From Pararhizobium qamdonense (GTDB lineage: Bacteria; Pseudomonadota; Alphaproteobacteria; Rhizobiales; Rhizobiaceae), in contig NZ_CP119566.1 in assembly GCF_029277445.1 (NCBI RefSeq), positions 1,209,001-1,273,000 on the forward strand: a stretch of DNA of 64,000 bases. Direction: 5' to 3'. Positions 1 to 9,589 of the stretch are shown piece after piece. Made by a program: the position numbers and the translations under genes. Numbering within the stretch: the stretch's first letter is position 1; every line of letters begins with the position of its first letter. A model generated the notes under the pieces. That model did no database searches and was not told the origin of the DNA. It saw only the letters and a list, made by a program, of their open reading frames with translations.

Positions 1-1
1 T

Positions 2-580
2 GCCGCCGCCTGTGCCGTGCGTTTGAACGTGCCGCATCATATCATCGATATCCGCGCGATCGGCGCGCATCTGACGGGGTCGGCGCTCACCGATGATATC
101 GCCGTTCCCGACGGCCATTATGCCGAGGACACCATGAAGGCGACGGTTGTGCCCAACCGCAACGCCATCATGCTGGCGATCGCCTTCGGGGTTGCCGCCG
201 CGCAGAAGGCGGATGCGGTGGCAACCGCCGTGCATGGCGGCGATCATTTCATCTATCCCGATTGCCGCCCCGGTTTCATCGATGCGTTCCAGGCCATGCA
301 GAACCACGCGACGCAGGGTTATGCCGACGTCACCCTGCATGCGCCTTATGTAAACGGTTCGAAGGCCGATATCGTCACGGATGGTGCGAGGCACGGCACA
401 CCGTTTGAAGAGACCTGGTCCTGCTACAAGGGCGGGATGCGGCATTGCGGGCGATGCGGAACCTGCGTCGAGCGGCGCGAGGCCTTTCACCTGGCAGCCA
501 TTGCCGATCCGACCGACTATGAGGATGCGGATTTCTGGCTCTCGGCCACCGGCGGCTTTGCCGCTACGGAGGTGAAGTGA
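2..580 (+). CDS. queC: 7-cyano-7-deazaguanine synthase (5'-truncated by window edge)
   Basis: QueC makes preQ0 from 7-carboxy-7-deazaguanine with ATP and ammonia, in the queuosine precursor pathway. The reading frame is open to the first base, so the N-terminus, including the ATP-binding SGGxDS loop (about 45 residues by family length), lies outside the window. Visible are the family block YPDCRPGFIDA and the zinc-binding cysteine cluster near the C-terminus (CYKGG..HCGRCGTC). The stop TGA overlaps the queD ATG by one base, and queE follows with another overlap, so the three genes form one operon. Confidence 0.95.
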   Translation, partial: AAACAVRLNVPHHIIDIRAIGAHLTGSALTDDIAVPDGHYAEDTMKATVVPNRNAIMLAIAFGVAAAQKADAVATAVHGGDHFIYPDCRPGFIDAFQAMQNHATQGYADVTLHAPYVNGSKADIVTDGARHGTPFEETWSCYKGGMRHCGRCGTCVERREAFHLAAIADPTDYEDADFWLSATGGFAATEVK

Positions 581-936
581 TGTTCCGTATCAGCAAGGAA
601 TTCCATTTCTCCGCCTCGCATCAGCTCACCAGCCTGCCTGCAGACCATCAATGCGCGCGGCTGCATGGGCATAATTATATCGTCGTGGTGGAGCTTGCAG
701 CCGAAGAGTTGAACAAACACGGCTTCGTGCGCGACTATCACGAACTTTCGCCGCTTAAGCGCTATATCGACGAAACCTTCGATCACCGGCATCTCAATGA
801 TGTGTTGGGCCATGACCGGGTGACGGCGGAATGCCTGGCGCGTCATTTCTATGACTGGTGCAAGTCGCATCTGCCGGAAACGGCCTCGGTGAAAGTCAGT
901 GAGACGCCCAAGACCTGGGCGGAATACCGGCCGTGA
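580..936 (+). CDS. queD: 6-carboxy-5,6,7,8-tetrahydropterin synthase
   Basis: QueD converts dihydroneopterin triphosphate to 6-carboxytetrahydropterin, the first dedicated step towards preQ0. The 118-residue protein is normal length. It shows the zinc histidines H14 (SASH), H29 and H31 (LHGHNY) and the catalytic Cys25. ATG 580 is chosen over GTG 577 because a strong GGAGGTGAAG Shine-Dalgarno lies just upstream and the TGATG arrangement gives a one-base overlap with queC. It is translationally coupled to queE downstream. Confidence 0.95.
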   Translation: MFRISKEFHFSASHQLTSLPADHQCARLHGHNYIVVVELAAEELNKHGFVRDYHELSPLKRYIDETFDHRHLNDVLGHDRVTAECLARHFYDWCKSHLPETASVKVSETPKTWAEYRP

Positions 937-1673
937 CGGGGACCTCAGGAACCGGCACCATTCGTGTTTCGGAGATGTTCGGCCCGACAATCCAGGGCGA
1001 GGGCGTCCTGATCGGCCTGCCGACCGTTTTCGTGCGCACGGGCGGCTGTGATTACCGCTGCCCGTGGTGCGATAGCCTGCATGCCGTCGACAGCCGTTAT
1101 CGTGACGATTGGACGCCGATGACGCCGCAGGCGGTGTGGGAGGAGGTGAAGCGGCTGTCAGGCGGCGTGCCGCTCACCGTCTCGTTGTCGGGTGGCAATC
1201 CGGCGATCCAGCCGTTGGGGGAGCTGATCCGCCTCGGGCACCGGGATGGCTACCGCTTCGCGCTGGAAACCCAAGGGTCCGTCTCGAAGGACTGGTTTGC
1301 CGATCTCGACGTTCTGGTGCTCAGCCCCAAGCCGCCATCCAGCGGCATGGCGACGGACTGGGCACAGCTGGCAAACTGTCTTGAGGCTGCCGGTGCGCGG
1401 CCGCAAACGGTGCTGAAGATCGTCGTCTTCGACGCGGCCGACTATGCCTATGCCCGTGACGTGGCGGCGCGCCACCCGCATTTGCCGGTCTATCTGCAGC
1501 CGGGCAACCACATGCCGCCAGACCGCGGCGAGGTCGATGCCGGCATTGACATGGACGGGATTGCAGACCGCATGCGCTGGCTGGTCGAAACAGTGACGCA
1601 GGATCGCTGGTTTACCGCCCGTGTGCTTCCCCAGCTGCATGTGCTCCTGTGGGGCAACAGGCGCGGGGTTTAG
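933..1673 (+). CDS. queE: 7-carboxy-7-deazaguanine synthase (radical SAM)
   Basis: QueE is the radical-SAM ring-contraction enzyme turning carboxytetrahydropterin into 7-carboxy-7-deazaguanine. The 246-residue protein has the cluster motif C39-x3-C43-x2-C46 (CDYRCPWC) right after the conserved [11 protein letters not shown] start. It begins with GTG overlapping the queD stop by four bases. Its TAG stop overlaps the TAA stop of convergent hemH by three to four bases, so no room remains for an intergenic terminator. Confidence 0.95.
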   Translation: MTGTSGTGTIRVSEMFGPTIQGEGVLIGLPTVFVRTGGCDYRCPWCDSLHAVDSRYRDDWTPMTPQAVWEEVKRLSGGVPLTVSLSGGNPAIQPLGELIRLGHRDGYRFALETQGSVSKDWFADLDVLVLSPKPPSSGMATDWAQLANCLEAAGARPQTVLKIVVFDAADYAYARDVAARHPHLPVYLQPGNHMPPDRGEVDAGIDMDGIADRMRWLVETVTQDRWFTARVLPQLHVLLWGNRRGV

Positions 1674-2704
1674 GCCCAGCCCATCAATTCCCGGCGCACC
1701 ACATGTTCGAGCACGGTCATGCCGCCCTCGCTGTCGTTCAGGCAGGGAATGTGGGTGAATTTTTCGCCGCCGGCATGGTGGAAGGTTTCAGCCGCTTCCA
1801 CGGCGATTTCTTCCAGGGTCTCGAGACAATCGGATACGAAGCCGGGATTGATGACGGCAATGCGCTTGACGCCGTCCTGGCCGAGCTTTTCCACCGTCTT
1901 ATCGGTGTAGGGCTGCAGCCATTCCTCCGGCCCGAAGCGGGACTGGAAGGTGACCTGCAGTTTCTCCTTGGACCAGCCAAGCTTTTCGCGCACCAGCCGC
2001 GCGGTCTTGTAGCACTGGCAATGGTAGGGATCGCCCTTCATGAAATAGGATTTCGGGATGCCGTGGAAGGAGGTCAGCACCACCTCCGGCTCCCAGTCGA
2101 GCGTGGCAAGATGCTGGGTGATCGAATTGGCCAGTGCCTCGATATAGACCGGGTCGTCATGATAGGGCGCAACGGTGCGCAGCGCCGGCTGCCAGCGCAT
2201 CTTCAACAGCGCCTTGAAGGCCTCGTCGTTGACGGTTGCGGTCGTTGCGGCCGCATATTGCGGATAGAGCGGGAAGACGAGGATCTTTTCGCAGCCGTCC
2301 TTCTGCAGTTCGTCCATCTTCGAGCGGATCGACGGCTGGCCGTAGCGCATGGCCCAATCGACGCGGACATTGGGCAGGCCTGCAAAGGACCGGGCCATGA
2401 TCTCGGCCTGGTTGCGGGTATAGGTGCGCAGGTAGCTCTCGTTCAGATCCTTGTTCCAGATCGTCTCGTAGGCCTTGCCGACCTTGGCGGGCCGGGTGTT
2501 GAGCACGATGCCGAACAGGATCGGATACCAGAAGAACGGCGACCACTCGATCACCCGCCGGTCCATCAGGAATTCCTTGAGATACCGGCGCATCGACACC
2601 TTGTCGGTGCCATCCGGCGTGCCGAGATTGACCAGCAGCACACCCACCTTGCCGAACTTGACGGGGGGATGGTTCGGAACGGTCGTCTGAATGGCGGCGG
2701 TCAT
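1670..2704 (-). CDS. hemH: ferrochelatase
   Basis: HemH inserts ferrous iron into protoporphyrin IX, the last step of haem synthesis, at the inner membrane. The opening [13 protein letters not shown] and the later TSFHGIP (active-site His) and [15 protein letters not shown] blocks are diagnostic. ATG 2704 is preferred over the ATG at 2764: AGGA sits 8 bases upstream and the length (344 aa) matches rhizobial HemH, whereas the longer form adds an Arg-rich extension. The gene converges on and overlaps the end of queE. Confidence 0.95.
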   Translation of the reverse strand: MTAAIQTTVPNHPPVKFGKVGVLLVNLGTPDGTDKVSMRRYLKEFLMDRRVIEWSPFFWYPILFGIVLNTRPAKVGKAYETIWNKDLNESYLRTYTRNQAEIMARSFAGLPNVRVDWAMRYGQPSIRSKMDELQKDGCEKILVFPLYPQYAAATTATVNDEAFKALLKMRWQPALRTVAPYHDDPVYIEALANSITQHLATLDWEPEVVLTSFHGIPKSYFMKGDPYHCQCYKTARLVREKLGWSKEKLQVTFQSRFGPEEWLQPYTDKTVEKLGQDGVKRIAVINPGFVSDCLETLEEIAVEAAETFHHAGGEKFTHIPCLNDSEGGMTVLEHVVRRELMGWA

Positions 2705-2772
2705 GGCATATCCTGCATTGTCGGGGCGGCGTCTCTTATACGGTAAGCGGCGTCTGCGGTTCATGCCGTTCT

Positions 2773-2808
2773 TAAAAAGAAAAACCGGCCCGGGGAACCC
2801 CGGACCGG
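2773..2808 (-). terminator. Rho-independent terminator of the 5'-nucleotidase gene
   Basis: An 11-bp stem (2785-2795 with 2798-2808, one mismatch) is followed on the minus strand by TTTTTCTTTTT. It lies about 30 bases after the nucleotidase stop and separates that gene from hemH. Confidence 0.85.
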
Positions 2809-2839
2809 CCGATTGGCAAGAGACATATTGTCTTACCTA

Positions 2840-4726
2840 TCACCTGGCGGGGATCGTCAGCTCCTTGCCGATTTCCAGATGCCGTGGGGCCGGGTTGCCG
2901 TTGGCGCTGGCAATGGTCTTCCACAATTCGCCGTTGCCGTAGACGGCCTTGGCCAGATCCCAGAGCGTATCGCCCCTGACGATGACGTGCTTGGTTTCGG
3001 TGGCCGCTGGGGTTGCCGGCTTGGTTTCCGGTGTCGCGGTTTCCGCTGTTGCAGGCTTTGCATCGGTAGTCACGGCCGGGTCGGTGCTGGTCTGCGTCGA
3101 AGGCTCGGCCGGGGTTGCTGCAGCGATTTCGGTGATGCGGCCGTCGGTCGTCGGCTTGTAGGGATTGTTGGCCGTCAGGTAGTCGGCAAGAACCGTCTCG
3201 AGCCCTGGACCGTAGTCATAGGCATTTTCCCCCTTGGTCTTGAAGACGCTGTAACCATCGCCGCCATTGCGCATGAAATTGTTGGTGACGACATTGTAGG
3301 TCTTGCCCGCATCAAGCGGCACATAGGCTTCGCCTTCCTTGACCTCGACGACGGAGAGACGGCTGCCGACGGGGCGGGATTTGTCGAAGGAGAACTTCAT
3401 GCCGGCCACCTGCGGGAAGCGGCCGCCGAATTGTTCGATCTGGCTCAGGCCGTTTTCCAGTGCGGCGCTGATGTCGGCGCCCTTGATCTGCAAGGTGGCA
3501 ACCGTGTTCTGGAACGGCAGGACGGCGATGGCTTCGCCCATCGAGACATCACCGGCATCGATGGAGGCACGCAAGCCGCCACCATTGGTGATGGCGATGG
3601 TCACGCCCTGACCCTTGACGCGGTCGAGCATGGCATCGGCCACCAGGTCGCCCATTTCGCATTCCTTGGTGCGGCAGGAATCGCGGCTGCCGTCGATCGC
3701 AGCGTCCGTCTTGCCAATGATCTTGGCCTTTAGCTCGTCGATCGGCTTTGCCATTTCCTTGACGCGGGCCACGACGGCCTCGTCGGGCTTGAATTTGGAA
3801 TCGATCAGGATCGGATCGCCCTTGGCGGACTTGACGACACCATTATCATCGAAGGTGACGACGAGGTCGCCGAGATATTTGCTGTAGGAGCCGGCCTGCA
3901 CGACCGGCACCTTGTAGCCACCGGGATTGTCGGCCAGCGACGGATACGGACCTTCGGCCTTTGCGTCGGTGTTGGACAGGAGGCTGTGCGAATGGCCGCC
4001 GACGACCACGTCGATATCGGGGATTTTCGCAATCACCGCAAGCTCGCGCGGATAGCCGATATGGGTGAGCGCGATGATCTTGTTGACGCCCTGTTTCTTC
4101 AGGTCCTGCACGGCGGCGGAGATCGTATCGACGTCGATGCCGATCAGAATATTTTCGCCCGGCGAGGAGATTTCGGTCGTGTCATTGGTGACCGCGCCGA
4201 CAATGCCGATCTTCTGGCCGCCGACATCGAGCACCACGGAAGGCTTGATGCGATCAACCAGCTTGGACTTGTAGCCGGCCAGGACATTGGAAGAGATGAC
4301 CGGGAAGGTGACCTTGTCGAGGAACGTGGCGAGACCATCTTCACCATCGTCGAATTCGTGGTTGCCGACGGTCAAGGCGTCGAATTTCATCAGGTTGAGG
4401 AATTCCGCTTCTGCCGCGCCCTTGTAGGTGGTGTAGAACAGCGAGCCCTGGAAATTGTCGCCGCCGTTGAGCAGCAGCACGTTCTTGCCAGTCAATTCCT
4501 GGCGCTTCTGGTCAATGGCCGTCTTCAGGCGGGCGACGCCGCCGAAGCATTCATTCTTGCCCTCTTCCTCGGCCGAGCAGGTGGAATCGTATTTGTTGAT
4601 CGACTCGATGCGCGAATGGAAATCGTTGATATGCAGGATGTTCAATTCATAATCGGCGAAGGCGGCCCCGGATGAAAGTGCAAGGATGGAGGCTGTCAGC
4701 AGCCCGGTTCGCAATTGTCTGATCAA
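2840..4726 (-). CDS. periplasmic bifunctional 5'-nucleotidase/metallophosphatase with C-terminal LysM
   Basis: This is a UshA/NadN-like secreted phosphatase that would dephosphorylate extracellular nucleotides. It has a signal peptide (about residues 1-24, ending AFA), then the metallophosphoesterase motifs ILHINDFHSR, NGGDNFQGS, VGNHEFDDG and GGHSHS, then the 5'-nucleotidase substrate domain (TNGGGLRASID). An Ala/Thr/Pro-rich linker and a LysM module (VIVRGDTLWDLAKAVYG...) end the protein, which suggests peptidoglycan binding. The start chosen is TTG 4726 with AGGAGA 8 bases upstream. The longer GTG 4807 start would place 27 extra residues before the signal peptide and has no ribosome site. 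Length 628 aa. Confidence 0.9.
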   Translation of the reverse strand: MIRQLRTGLLTASILALSSGAAFADYELNILHINDFHSRIESINKYDSTCSAEEEGKNECFGGVARLKTAIDQKRQELTGKNVLLLNGGDNFQGSLFYTTYKGAAEAEFLNLMKFDALTVGNHEFDDGEDGLATFLDKVTFPVISSNVLAGYKSKLVDRIKPSVVLDVGGQKIGIVGAVTNDTTEISSPGENILIGIDVDTISAAVQDLKKQGVNKIIALTHIGYPRELAVIAKIPDIDVVVGGHSHSLLSNTDAKAEGPYPSLADNPGGYKVPVVQAGSYSKYLGDLVVTFDDNGVVKSAKGDPILIDSKFKPDEAVVARVKEMAKPIDELKAKIIGKTDAAIDGSRDSCRTKECEMGDLVADAMLDRVKGQGVTIAITNGGGLRASIDAGDVSMGEAIAVLPFQNTVATLQIKGADISAALENGLSQIEQFGGRFPQVAGMKFSFDKSRPVGSRLSVVEVKEGEAYVPLDAGKTYNVVTNNFMRNGGDGYSVFKTKGENAYDYGPGLETVLADYLTANNPYKPTTDGRITEIAAATPAEPSTQTSTDPAVTTDAKPATAETATPETKPATPAATETKHVIVRGDTLWDLAKAVYGNGELWKTIASANGNPAPRHLEIGKELTIPAR

Positions 4727-4898
4727 GGGAATGTCTCCTGTTCTGGCGTTTGTGGTCGGTATCGTAGAGGACGGCTGTGACAGTTGGGTCGGAGCGGATG
4801 GTTTCACTTGGCCTTGGTGACTTCAAGCCCTAAATCGCCTTATCCCTTTGTTGCATTGCAGCAAGGTTAAAATCGAAGGTTGCCAAAGGATGACAGGT

Positions 4899-4938
4899 AA
4901 AAAGAAAAACCCTCCGGGCGTGTGGCCCGAAGGGTTTT
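4899..4938 (-). terminator. Rho-independent terminator after omp10
   Basis: A 10-bp stem (4910-4919 with 4925-4934, one mismatch) with a GTGTG loop runs into TTTTTCTTTTT on the minus strand, about 30 bases beyond the omp10 stop. Confidence 0.85.
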
Positions 4939-4967
4939 GATAATCGACATCGCAAAAACGCGTTAGC

Positions 4968-5336
4968 TCAGGCCTTGCGCGATAGCGAGAACTGCGCGCC
5001 GGAATCGGTGGTGCAGTTGAGCTGCGAGGTCGTCACCATGGCGCAATTGACCTTGGACTGGGTCTTTCGCAGCACCGAATACATGTTGATCTCAACCAGT
5101 TGTGGCGACAGATTGGTATAGGTGCCGGATGCGATTTCCTGGTTCGTGTCGGTCGTGCGCGTGCTGAAGGTTCCGCCTGCAAAGGTGGAGACGACCCCGT
5201 TGGGATCAACCCAGGCGCCCTGGACGCCAACGGGCGCCATCTGGCGGCTTTGCGGCAGTTCCCGCACTTCGCGCGTCCCCTGGCAGGAGGCCAGAGCTAC
5301 GGCGGACAGAACTGTCAGGATGGCGATCGGCTTCAT
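4968..5336 (-). CDS. omp10: Omp10-like outer membrane lipoprotein
   Basis: A small lipoprotein of 122 residues. The signal peptide MKPIAILTVLSAVALASC ends in a lipobox (LASC), so the mature N-terminal Cys is lipidated. The body resembles Brucella Omp10 (GAWVDPNGVVSTFAGGTF, LSPQLVEINM, KVNCAMV..QLNCT), with two further Cys that could form a disulphide. Function is unknown beyond being a surface lipoprotein. ATG 5336 is preferred because GGGAGA lies just upstream and the lipobox distance is right. It is a monocistronic gene with its own terminator. Confidence 0.85.
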   Translation of the reverse strand: MKPIAILTVLSAVALASCQGTREVRELPQSRQMAPVGVQGAWVDPNGVVSTFAGGTFSTRTTDTNQEIASGTYTNLSPQLVEINMYSVLRKTQSKVNCAMVTTSQLNCTTDSGAQFSLSRKA

Positions 5337-5452
5337 AAGGGTCTCCCGGAGGCTGCGCGGTAAGCTGTCTATCGATTGAAAAAACCATGCCGTGATCAGG
5401 AGTTGAATGCAAGAGTGCGGCATGAGCACGGCAGGTATTATTCGGTCCATAA

Positions 5453-5482
5453 CGAAAACGCCCGGAGATCGTTCCCCGGGCG
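5453..5482 (-). terminator. Rho-independent terminator after homospermidine synthase
   Basis: The stem 5459-5465/5476-5482 (CGCCCGG/CCGGGCG) is followed by TTTTCG on the minus strand, 27 bases past the hss stop. Confidence 0.75.
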
Positions 5483-5509
5483 TTCAATATTCAAGCCTTA
5501 TCAGTCAGT

Positions 5510-6961
5510 TCAGCGAACGAGAATGTTCTTGAACTGCCAGGGATCCTTGGTGTCGAGATCTTCCGGGAACAGGCCCGGACGGCCGTCGAGCGGGGTCCAG
5601 TCGGTATAATGGCCTTCAACCGGGCCGAGATACGGTGTCTGCACTTCGAGGCAACGCTTGTAGTCGATCTCGTCGGCTTCGACGATACCGGCATTCGGGT
5701 TTTCCAGCGCCCAGACCATACCCGAGAGAACGGCCGAGGTTACCTGCAGGCCGGTCGCGTTCTGATACGGCGCGATGCGGCGGGTTTCTTCCAGCGACAG
5801 GCGCGAACCGAACCAGTAGGCGTTCTTGTCGTGGCCATAGAGCAGCACGCCGAGTTCGTCGATGCCATCGACCAGCTCATGCTCGTCGAGAACGTGGTGG
5901 ACCGGCTGGGCGTTGCCGCCATTGCCGAACATTTCATGCAGCGACAGGACGGCGTCATTGGCCGGATGATAGGCGTAATGGCAGGTCGGGCGGAACGTCA
6001 CGTCGCCGTCCTTGTCCTTCACCGTGAAATAGTCGGCGATCGAAATCGACTCGTTGTGGGTGACGAGGAAGCCATATTGCGGGCCGGGCGTCGGGCACCA
6101 GGTGCGGACGCGGGTGTTGGCGCCCGGCTGTTCCAGATAGATGGCCGCCTGGCAGCCCTTCTTGTGCTTCTTGGCGTTCTTCGGCATCCAGTTTTCGTGC
6201 GTGCCCCAGCCGAGTTCGGCAGGCTGCAGGCCTTCGGAAATGAAGCCTTCGACCGACCAGGTGTTCCAGAAGACGTTGAGCGGCTTAGGGTTCTTGGTCA
6301 GCTGCGTATCGCGCTCGGCAATATGAATGCCCTTGACGCCGGTCTTCTTCATCAGCTTGGCCCAGCCTTCGCGGTCATGCTGGTCGGGCTCGTCGAACTT
6401 GATGTCGAGATCGTTGGCAAGGTTCACCAGAGCCTGCTTGACGAACCAGGAGACCATGCCTGGGTTGGCGCCGCAGGTGGATACGGCTGTCGCGCCGCCT
6501 GGGTTCTTGGCCTTTTCCTTGCGCAGGGTTTCGCGCAGCGCATAGTTGGTGCGCTCGGAGTTCTTCATGTTCTTGTCGAAATAGAAGCCCAGCCAAGGCT
6601 CGATAACCGTGTCGATATAGAGCACGTCGAGCTTGCGGCAGAGTTTCATCAGATCGACCGAGCCGGTATCGACCGACAGATTGACGCAGAAGCCCTGGCC
6701 GCCGCCTTCGGTGAGAAGCGGCTTCAAGAGGTCCTTGTAGTTGTCCTTGGTGACATATTCCTTGATGTGGCGGACGCCATGCTTGGCAAGGATTTCCATG
6801 TCGCCTGCGTCTTCGCGCGGGTCGATGACAACCATCCGGCTCTTGTCGAACTTAAAGTGGCGCTCGATCAGGGGCAGGGTGCCGCGGCCGATGGAGCCAA
6901 AGCCGATCATGACGATCGGGCCGGTGATTTCGCCGTGAATCGGGTAGGTTGTTTCTGCCAT
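5510..6961 (-). CDS. hss: homospermidine synthase
   Basis: NAD-dependent enzyme that makes sym-homospermidine from putrescine, the main polyamine of many rhizobia. The 483-residue protein starts with a Rossmann fold (VMIGFGSIGRGTLPLIERH) and contains the typical blocks FCVNLSVDTGS, STCGANPGMVSWF and LLYGHDKNAYWFGSRL. ATG 6961 has AGGAGA 8 bases upstream, while the ATG at 7024 has no good ribosome site. It stands alone, with its own terminator. Confidence 0.93.
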   Translation of the reverse strand: MAETTYPIHGEITGPIVMIGFGSIGRGTLPLIERHFKFDKSRMVVIDPREDAGDMEILAKHGVRHIKEYVTKDNYKDLLKPLLTEGGGQGFCVNLSVDTGSVDLMKLCRKLDVLYIDTVIEPWLGFYFDKNMKNSERTNYALRETLRKEKAKNPGGATAVSTCGANPGMVSWFVKQALVNLANDLDIKFDEPDQHDREGWAKLMKKTGVKGIHIAERDTQLTKNPKPLNVFWNTWSVEGFISEGLQPAELGWGTHENWMPKNAKKHKKGCQAAIYLEQPGANTRVRTWCPTPGPQYGFLVTHNESISIADYFTVKDKDGDVTFRPTCHYAYHPANDAVLSLHEMFGNGGNAQPVHHVLDEHELVDGIDELGVLLYGHDKNAYWFGSRLSLEETRRIAPYQNATGLQVTSAVLSGMVWALENPNAGIVEADEIDYKRCLEVQTPYLGPVEGHYTDWTPLDGRPGLFPEDLDTKDPWQFKNILVR

Positions 6962-7136
6962 TTCGTTTTGTCTCCTGCGGACGGGTTCGTCTGGTGTGAA
7001 CGGCATATAATGCCTGTCTTTCACTTGAAAGGCCCTAGAGCATAGATTTCTGTCACAATAAAGGGTGACACGGCAACTCGGCCGGTTTGTAGCATGCGGC
7101 CGATGACAGGTTTGTGGATGGCGGGAGAGGCGGTTC

Positions 7137-7784
7137 TCAATCCGTCTTCGTGATTTGCTGAGACCAGTGCTTCACAGTTCCGGCCATCGTCTTCAGGTGG
7201 TCGGCGGCCGAGAAGCCGGAGATCGTCTTGCGCGGTTTCAGGTCGTGATCGCCGTCTTCCAGCCAGAGAATGCGGATGTTGCCGGAGAGTGCGTAGCTTG
7301 CAACTTCCTCGCGCGTTCCGAATTCGTCGCGGGTTCCCTGGCAGATGAGCGTGGGCGTTTTCAGCTCCGCCAGATGCTGCGTGCGCAGGCTTTCAGGCTT
7401 GCCCGGCGGATGAAAGGGATAGCCGAGGCAGAGCAGGCCGGCGATCTCTCCCCGCGACAAAAGGTCATCGGCCACCATGCTGGCAACGCGGCCGCCCATC
7501 GACTTGCCGCCGATGATCAAAGGTCCGGTTGCACCGAGTGCGGCAATGGCTGCCAGATATTCGGGGATCAGCTTTTCTGCTTTTGGCGGCGGTTTGCGTG
7601 CGCCGGAAGCGCGGCGGGCGGCCATGTAGCCGAACTCGAAGCGGACGACGCGAAATCCTTCGGTGACAAGGGCCCCCGTGGCTGCATTCATCGACGCGGA
7701 ATCCATCGGGGCACCGGCGCCATGGGCGAGAAGGATTGTTATCGCCGCGTTGGCCGCGCCGTCGATGAGAAAGTTCTGTTCCAT
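7137..7784 (-). CDS. alpha/beta hydrolase of the KANL3/Tex30-like family
   Basis: A 215-residue predicted hydrolase with the early ITILLAHGAGAPMDS block, the nucleophile elbow GGKSMGGR (Ser in G-K-S-M-G), a late acidic residue (GTRDEFG) and the catalytic His (DGDHDLKP). This matches the KANL3/Tex30 alpha/beta-hydrolase-like family, whose substrate is unknown. It lies about 80 bases downstream of maiA on the same strand and could be read through from the homogentisate operon, but nothing in the sequence ties it to that pathway. Confidence 0.8.
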   Translation of the reverse strand: MEQNFLIDGAANAAITILLAHGAGAPMDSASMNAATGALVTEGFRVVRFEFGYMAARRASGARKPPPKAEKLIPEYLAAIAALGATGPLIIGGKSMGGRVASMVADDLLSRGEIAGLLCLGYPFHPPGKPESLRTQHLAELKTPTLICQGTRDEFGTREEVASYALSGNIRILWLEDGDHDLKPRKTISGFSAADHLKTMAGTVKHWSQQITKTD

Positions 7785-7865
7785 GGCGAAGCCTGCGTCT
7801 GATTGCCGGGATGGCCGTTATGCCAAGAACAGCTTCCGACGGAAAGCAGCCTGACCGGCATTTTC

Positions 7866-8507
7866 CTATTTGGGCGCGGCCTGATCCGGATGGGCCGCGG
7901 CAAAGGCGGGCAGTGCGGCACATCGCTCGGCAATGGCCACCGTGCGTGCGCAGTCCGTCAGATCGACATTCCAGCGCCGGGCATTGTAGAGCTGCGGCAC
8001 GAGGCAGAGATCGGCCATGCCCGGCCTGTCACCATGACAGAAGGTGCCGGTTGCCGGGTGATCGAGCAGGCGTTCGAAGGCGGTGAGACCTTCGCCGATG
8101 AACTTGCGCATCCAGGCCGCGCGTGCCGCCTCCGGATCGCTCGCCTGCTGCATGACATGGGCGACGATGCCGAGATTGCAGGTGGGATGGATGTCCATGG
8201 CAATGACATAGGAGAGGGCGCGGACGCGGTGGCGGCCCAGCGGATCGGCGGGCAGGAAGGGCGTGTCCGGCCGCGTTTCCGCCAGATATTCGATGATGGC
8301 AAGCGACTGCGTCAGCATATGGCCATCGATCTCAACAGCTGGAACCAGACCCTGCGGATTGCGGGCGAGATGCTCCGGCTGCTTGTGCTGCCCGCTCAAC
8401 AAATCGACGGGCACGGAGCTGTAGGGAATATCCAGCATGTTGAGCGCAATCCGCACCCGGTAGCTGGCGGAAGAGCGCCAGTAGTCGAAGAGAACCGGAG
8501 AGGTCAT
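7866..8507 (-). CDS. maiA: maleylacetoacetate isomerase (zeta-class GST)
   Basis: Glutathione-dependent isomerase converting maleylacetoacetate to fumarylacetoacetate in tyrosine catabolism. The 213-residue protein has the zeta-class signature SSASYRVRIALN (active-site Ser/Cys region), then NPQGLVPAVEIDG and LTQSLAIIEYL. ATG 8507 overlaps the fahA stop by one base (TGATG), so it is translationally coupled as the last homogentisate gene of hmgA-fahA-maiA. Confidence 0.93.
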   Translation of the reverse strand: MTSPVLFDYWRSSASYRVRIALNMLDIPYSSVPVDLLSGQHKQPEHLARNPQGLVPAVEIDGHMLTQSLAIIEYLAETRPDTPFLPADPLGRHRVRALSYVIAMDIHPTCNLGIVAHVMQQASDPEAARAAWMRKFIGEGLTAFERLLDHPATGTFCHGDRPGMADLCLVPQLYNARRWNVDLTDCARTVAIAERCAALPAFAAAHPDQAAPK

Positions 8508-9535
8508 CAGGATTGCCTCGCGCCGGGTTGATATTTCGCCACCGTCTGCTCGATCGCGCCAAAGATCGAATGCCCGGTCTTGTCCTTCATTTCGATCCGC
8601 ACGGTGTCGCCGAAATGCAGGAACGGCGTGGTGGGCGCGCCTGCCTCGATGGTTTCGATGGTGCGGATTTCGGCGATGCAGGAATAGCCAGCGCCACCTT
8701 GCGATACAGGTTTGCCCGGCCCGCCGTCGAGCTTGTTGGAAACGGTGCCCGAGCCGATGATGGTTCCGGCGCAAAGCGGCCGGGTTTTGGCCGCATGGGC
8801 AACCAGTTCACCAAAATCGAAGGTCATGTCGATACCGGCATTGGCGCGGCCGAAGGGGTTTCCGTTGAGATCGACGAGAAGCGGCAGATGCAGCTTGCCG
8901 GCATCCCAGGCGTCGCCCAGGTCTTCCGGCGTGACCGCAACAGGTGAAAAGGCAGAGGAGGGCTTGGACTGGAAGAAGCCGAAACCCTTGGCGAGTTCAG
9001 CCGGGATGAGGCCGCGCAGGGAGACATCGTTGACCAGCATGATCAGGCGGATAGCAGCCCTGGCAGCCTCGGGTGTTGCGCCCATCAGCACGTCATCGGT
9101 GATGACGGCTATCTCTGCCTCCATGTCGATCCCATAGGCCTCGTCCGCCATCACGATCGGATCGCGGGGGGCAAGAAACGCGTCGGAGCCGCCCTGATAC
9201 ATCAAGGGCTCGGTCCAGAAGGAGGCGGGCATTTCGGCGTTGCGGGCCTTGCGCACCAGTTCGACGTGATTGACATAGGCCGACCCATCCGCCCACTGAT
9301 AGGCCCGCGGCAGGGGAGAGGCGGCTTCGTGTTCATGGAAGCGCTGCGAAGGCTGAGTGCCGGTTTCCAGACCGTCCGCGACCTCGCCAAGGCGCGGGCC
9401 GGCATGGGCCCAGTCGTCCAGAGCCGCCTGTAGTGTGCGGGCGATATGGCCGACTTCGGAACAACGGGTCAGATCCCGGGACACGACGACCAGGCGGCCA
9501 TCGCGGGTGGAGTCCTTGAGTGTGGCAAGCTTCAT
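8507..9535 (-). CDS. fahA: fumarylacetoacetate hydrolase family protein
   Basis: Cleaves fumarylacetoacetate to fumarate and acetoacetate, the final step of homogentisate degradation. The 342-residue protein has metal-ligand motifs of the FAH fold (ID-MEAEIAVITDD, LVNDVSLR) and the C-terminal GTIIGSGTVSNK block. Its position between hmgA and maiA fixes the pathway role. The 180-bp gap back to hmgA is occupied by a RIME-like palindromic repeat, so transcription from the hmgA promoter must cross that element or fahA has its own promoter. Confidence 0.92.
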   Translation of the reverse strand: MKLATLKDSTRDGRLVVVSRDLTRCSEVGHIARTLQAALDDWAHAGPRLGEVADGLETGTQPSQRFHEHEAASPLPRAYQWADGSAYVNHVELVRKARNAEMPASFWTEPLMYQGGSDAFLAPRDPIVMADEAYGIDMEAEIAVITDDVLMGATPEAARAAIRLIMLVNDVSLRGLIPAELAKGFGFFQSKPSSAFSPVAVTPEDLGDAWDAGKLHLPLLVDLNGNPFGRANAGIDMTFDFGELVAHAAKTRPLCAGTIIGSGTVSNKLDGGPGKPVSQGGAGYSCIAEIRTIETIEAGAPTTPFLHFGDTVRIEMKDKTGHSIFGAIEQTVAKYQPGARQS

Positions 9536-9589
9536 GTTGGTTCCCGTTCTTTATCTATGCGCCGCCTTGCCCCTCACGATTTAATTGCG

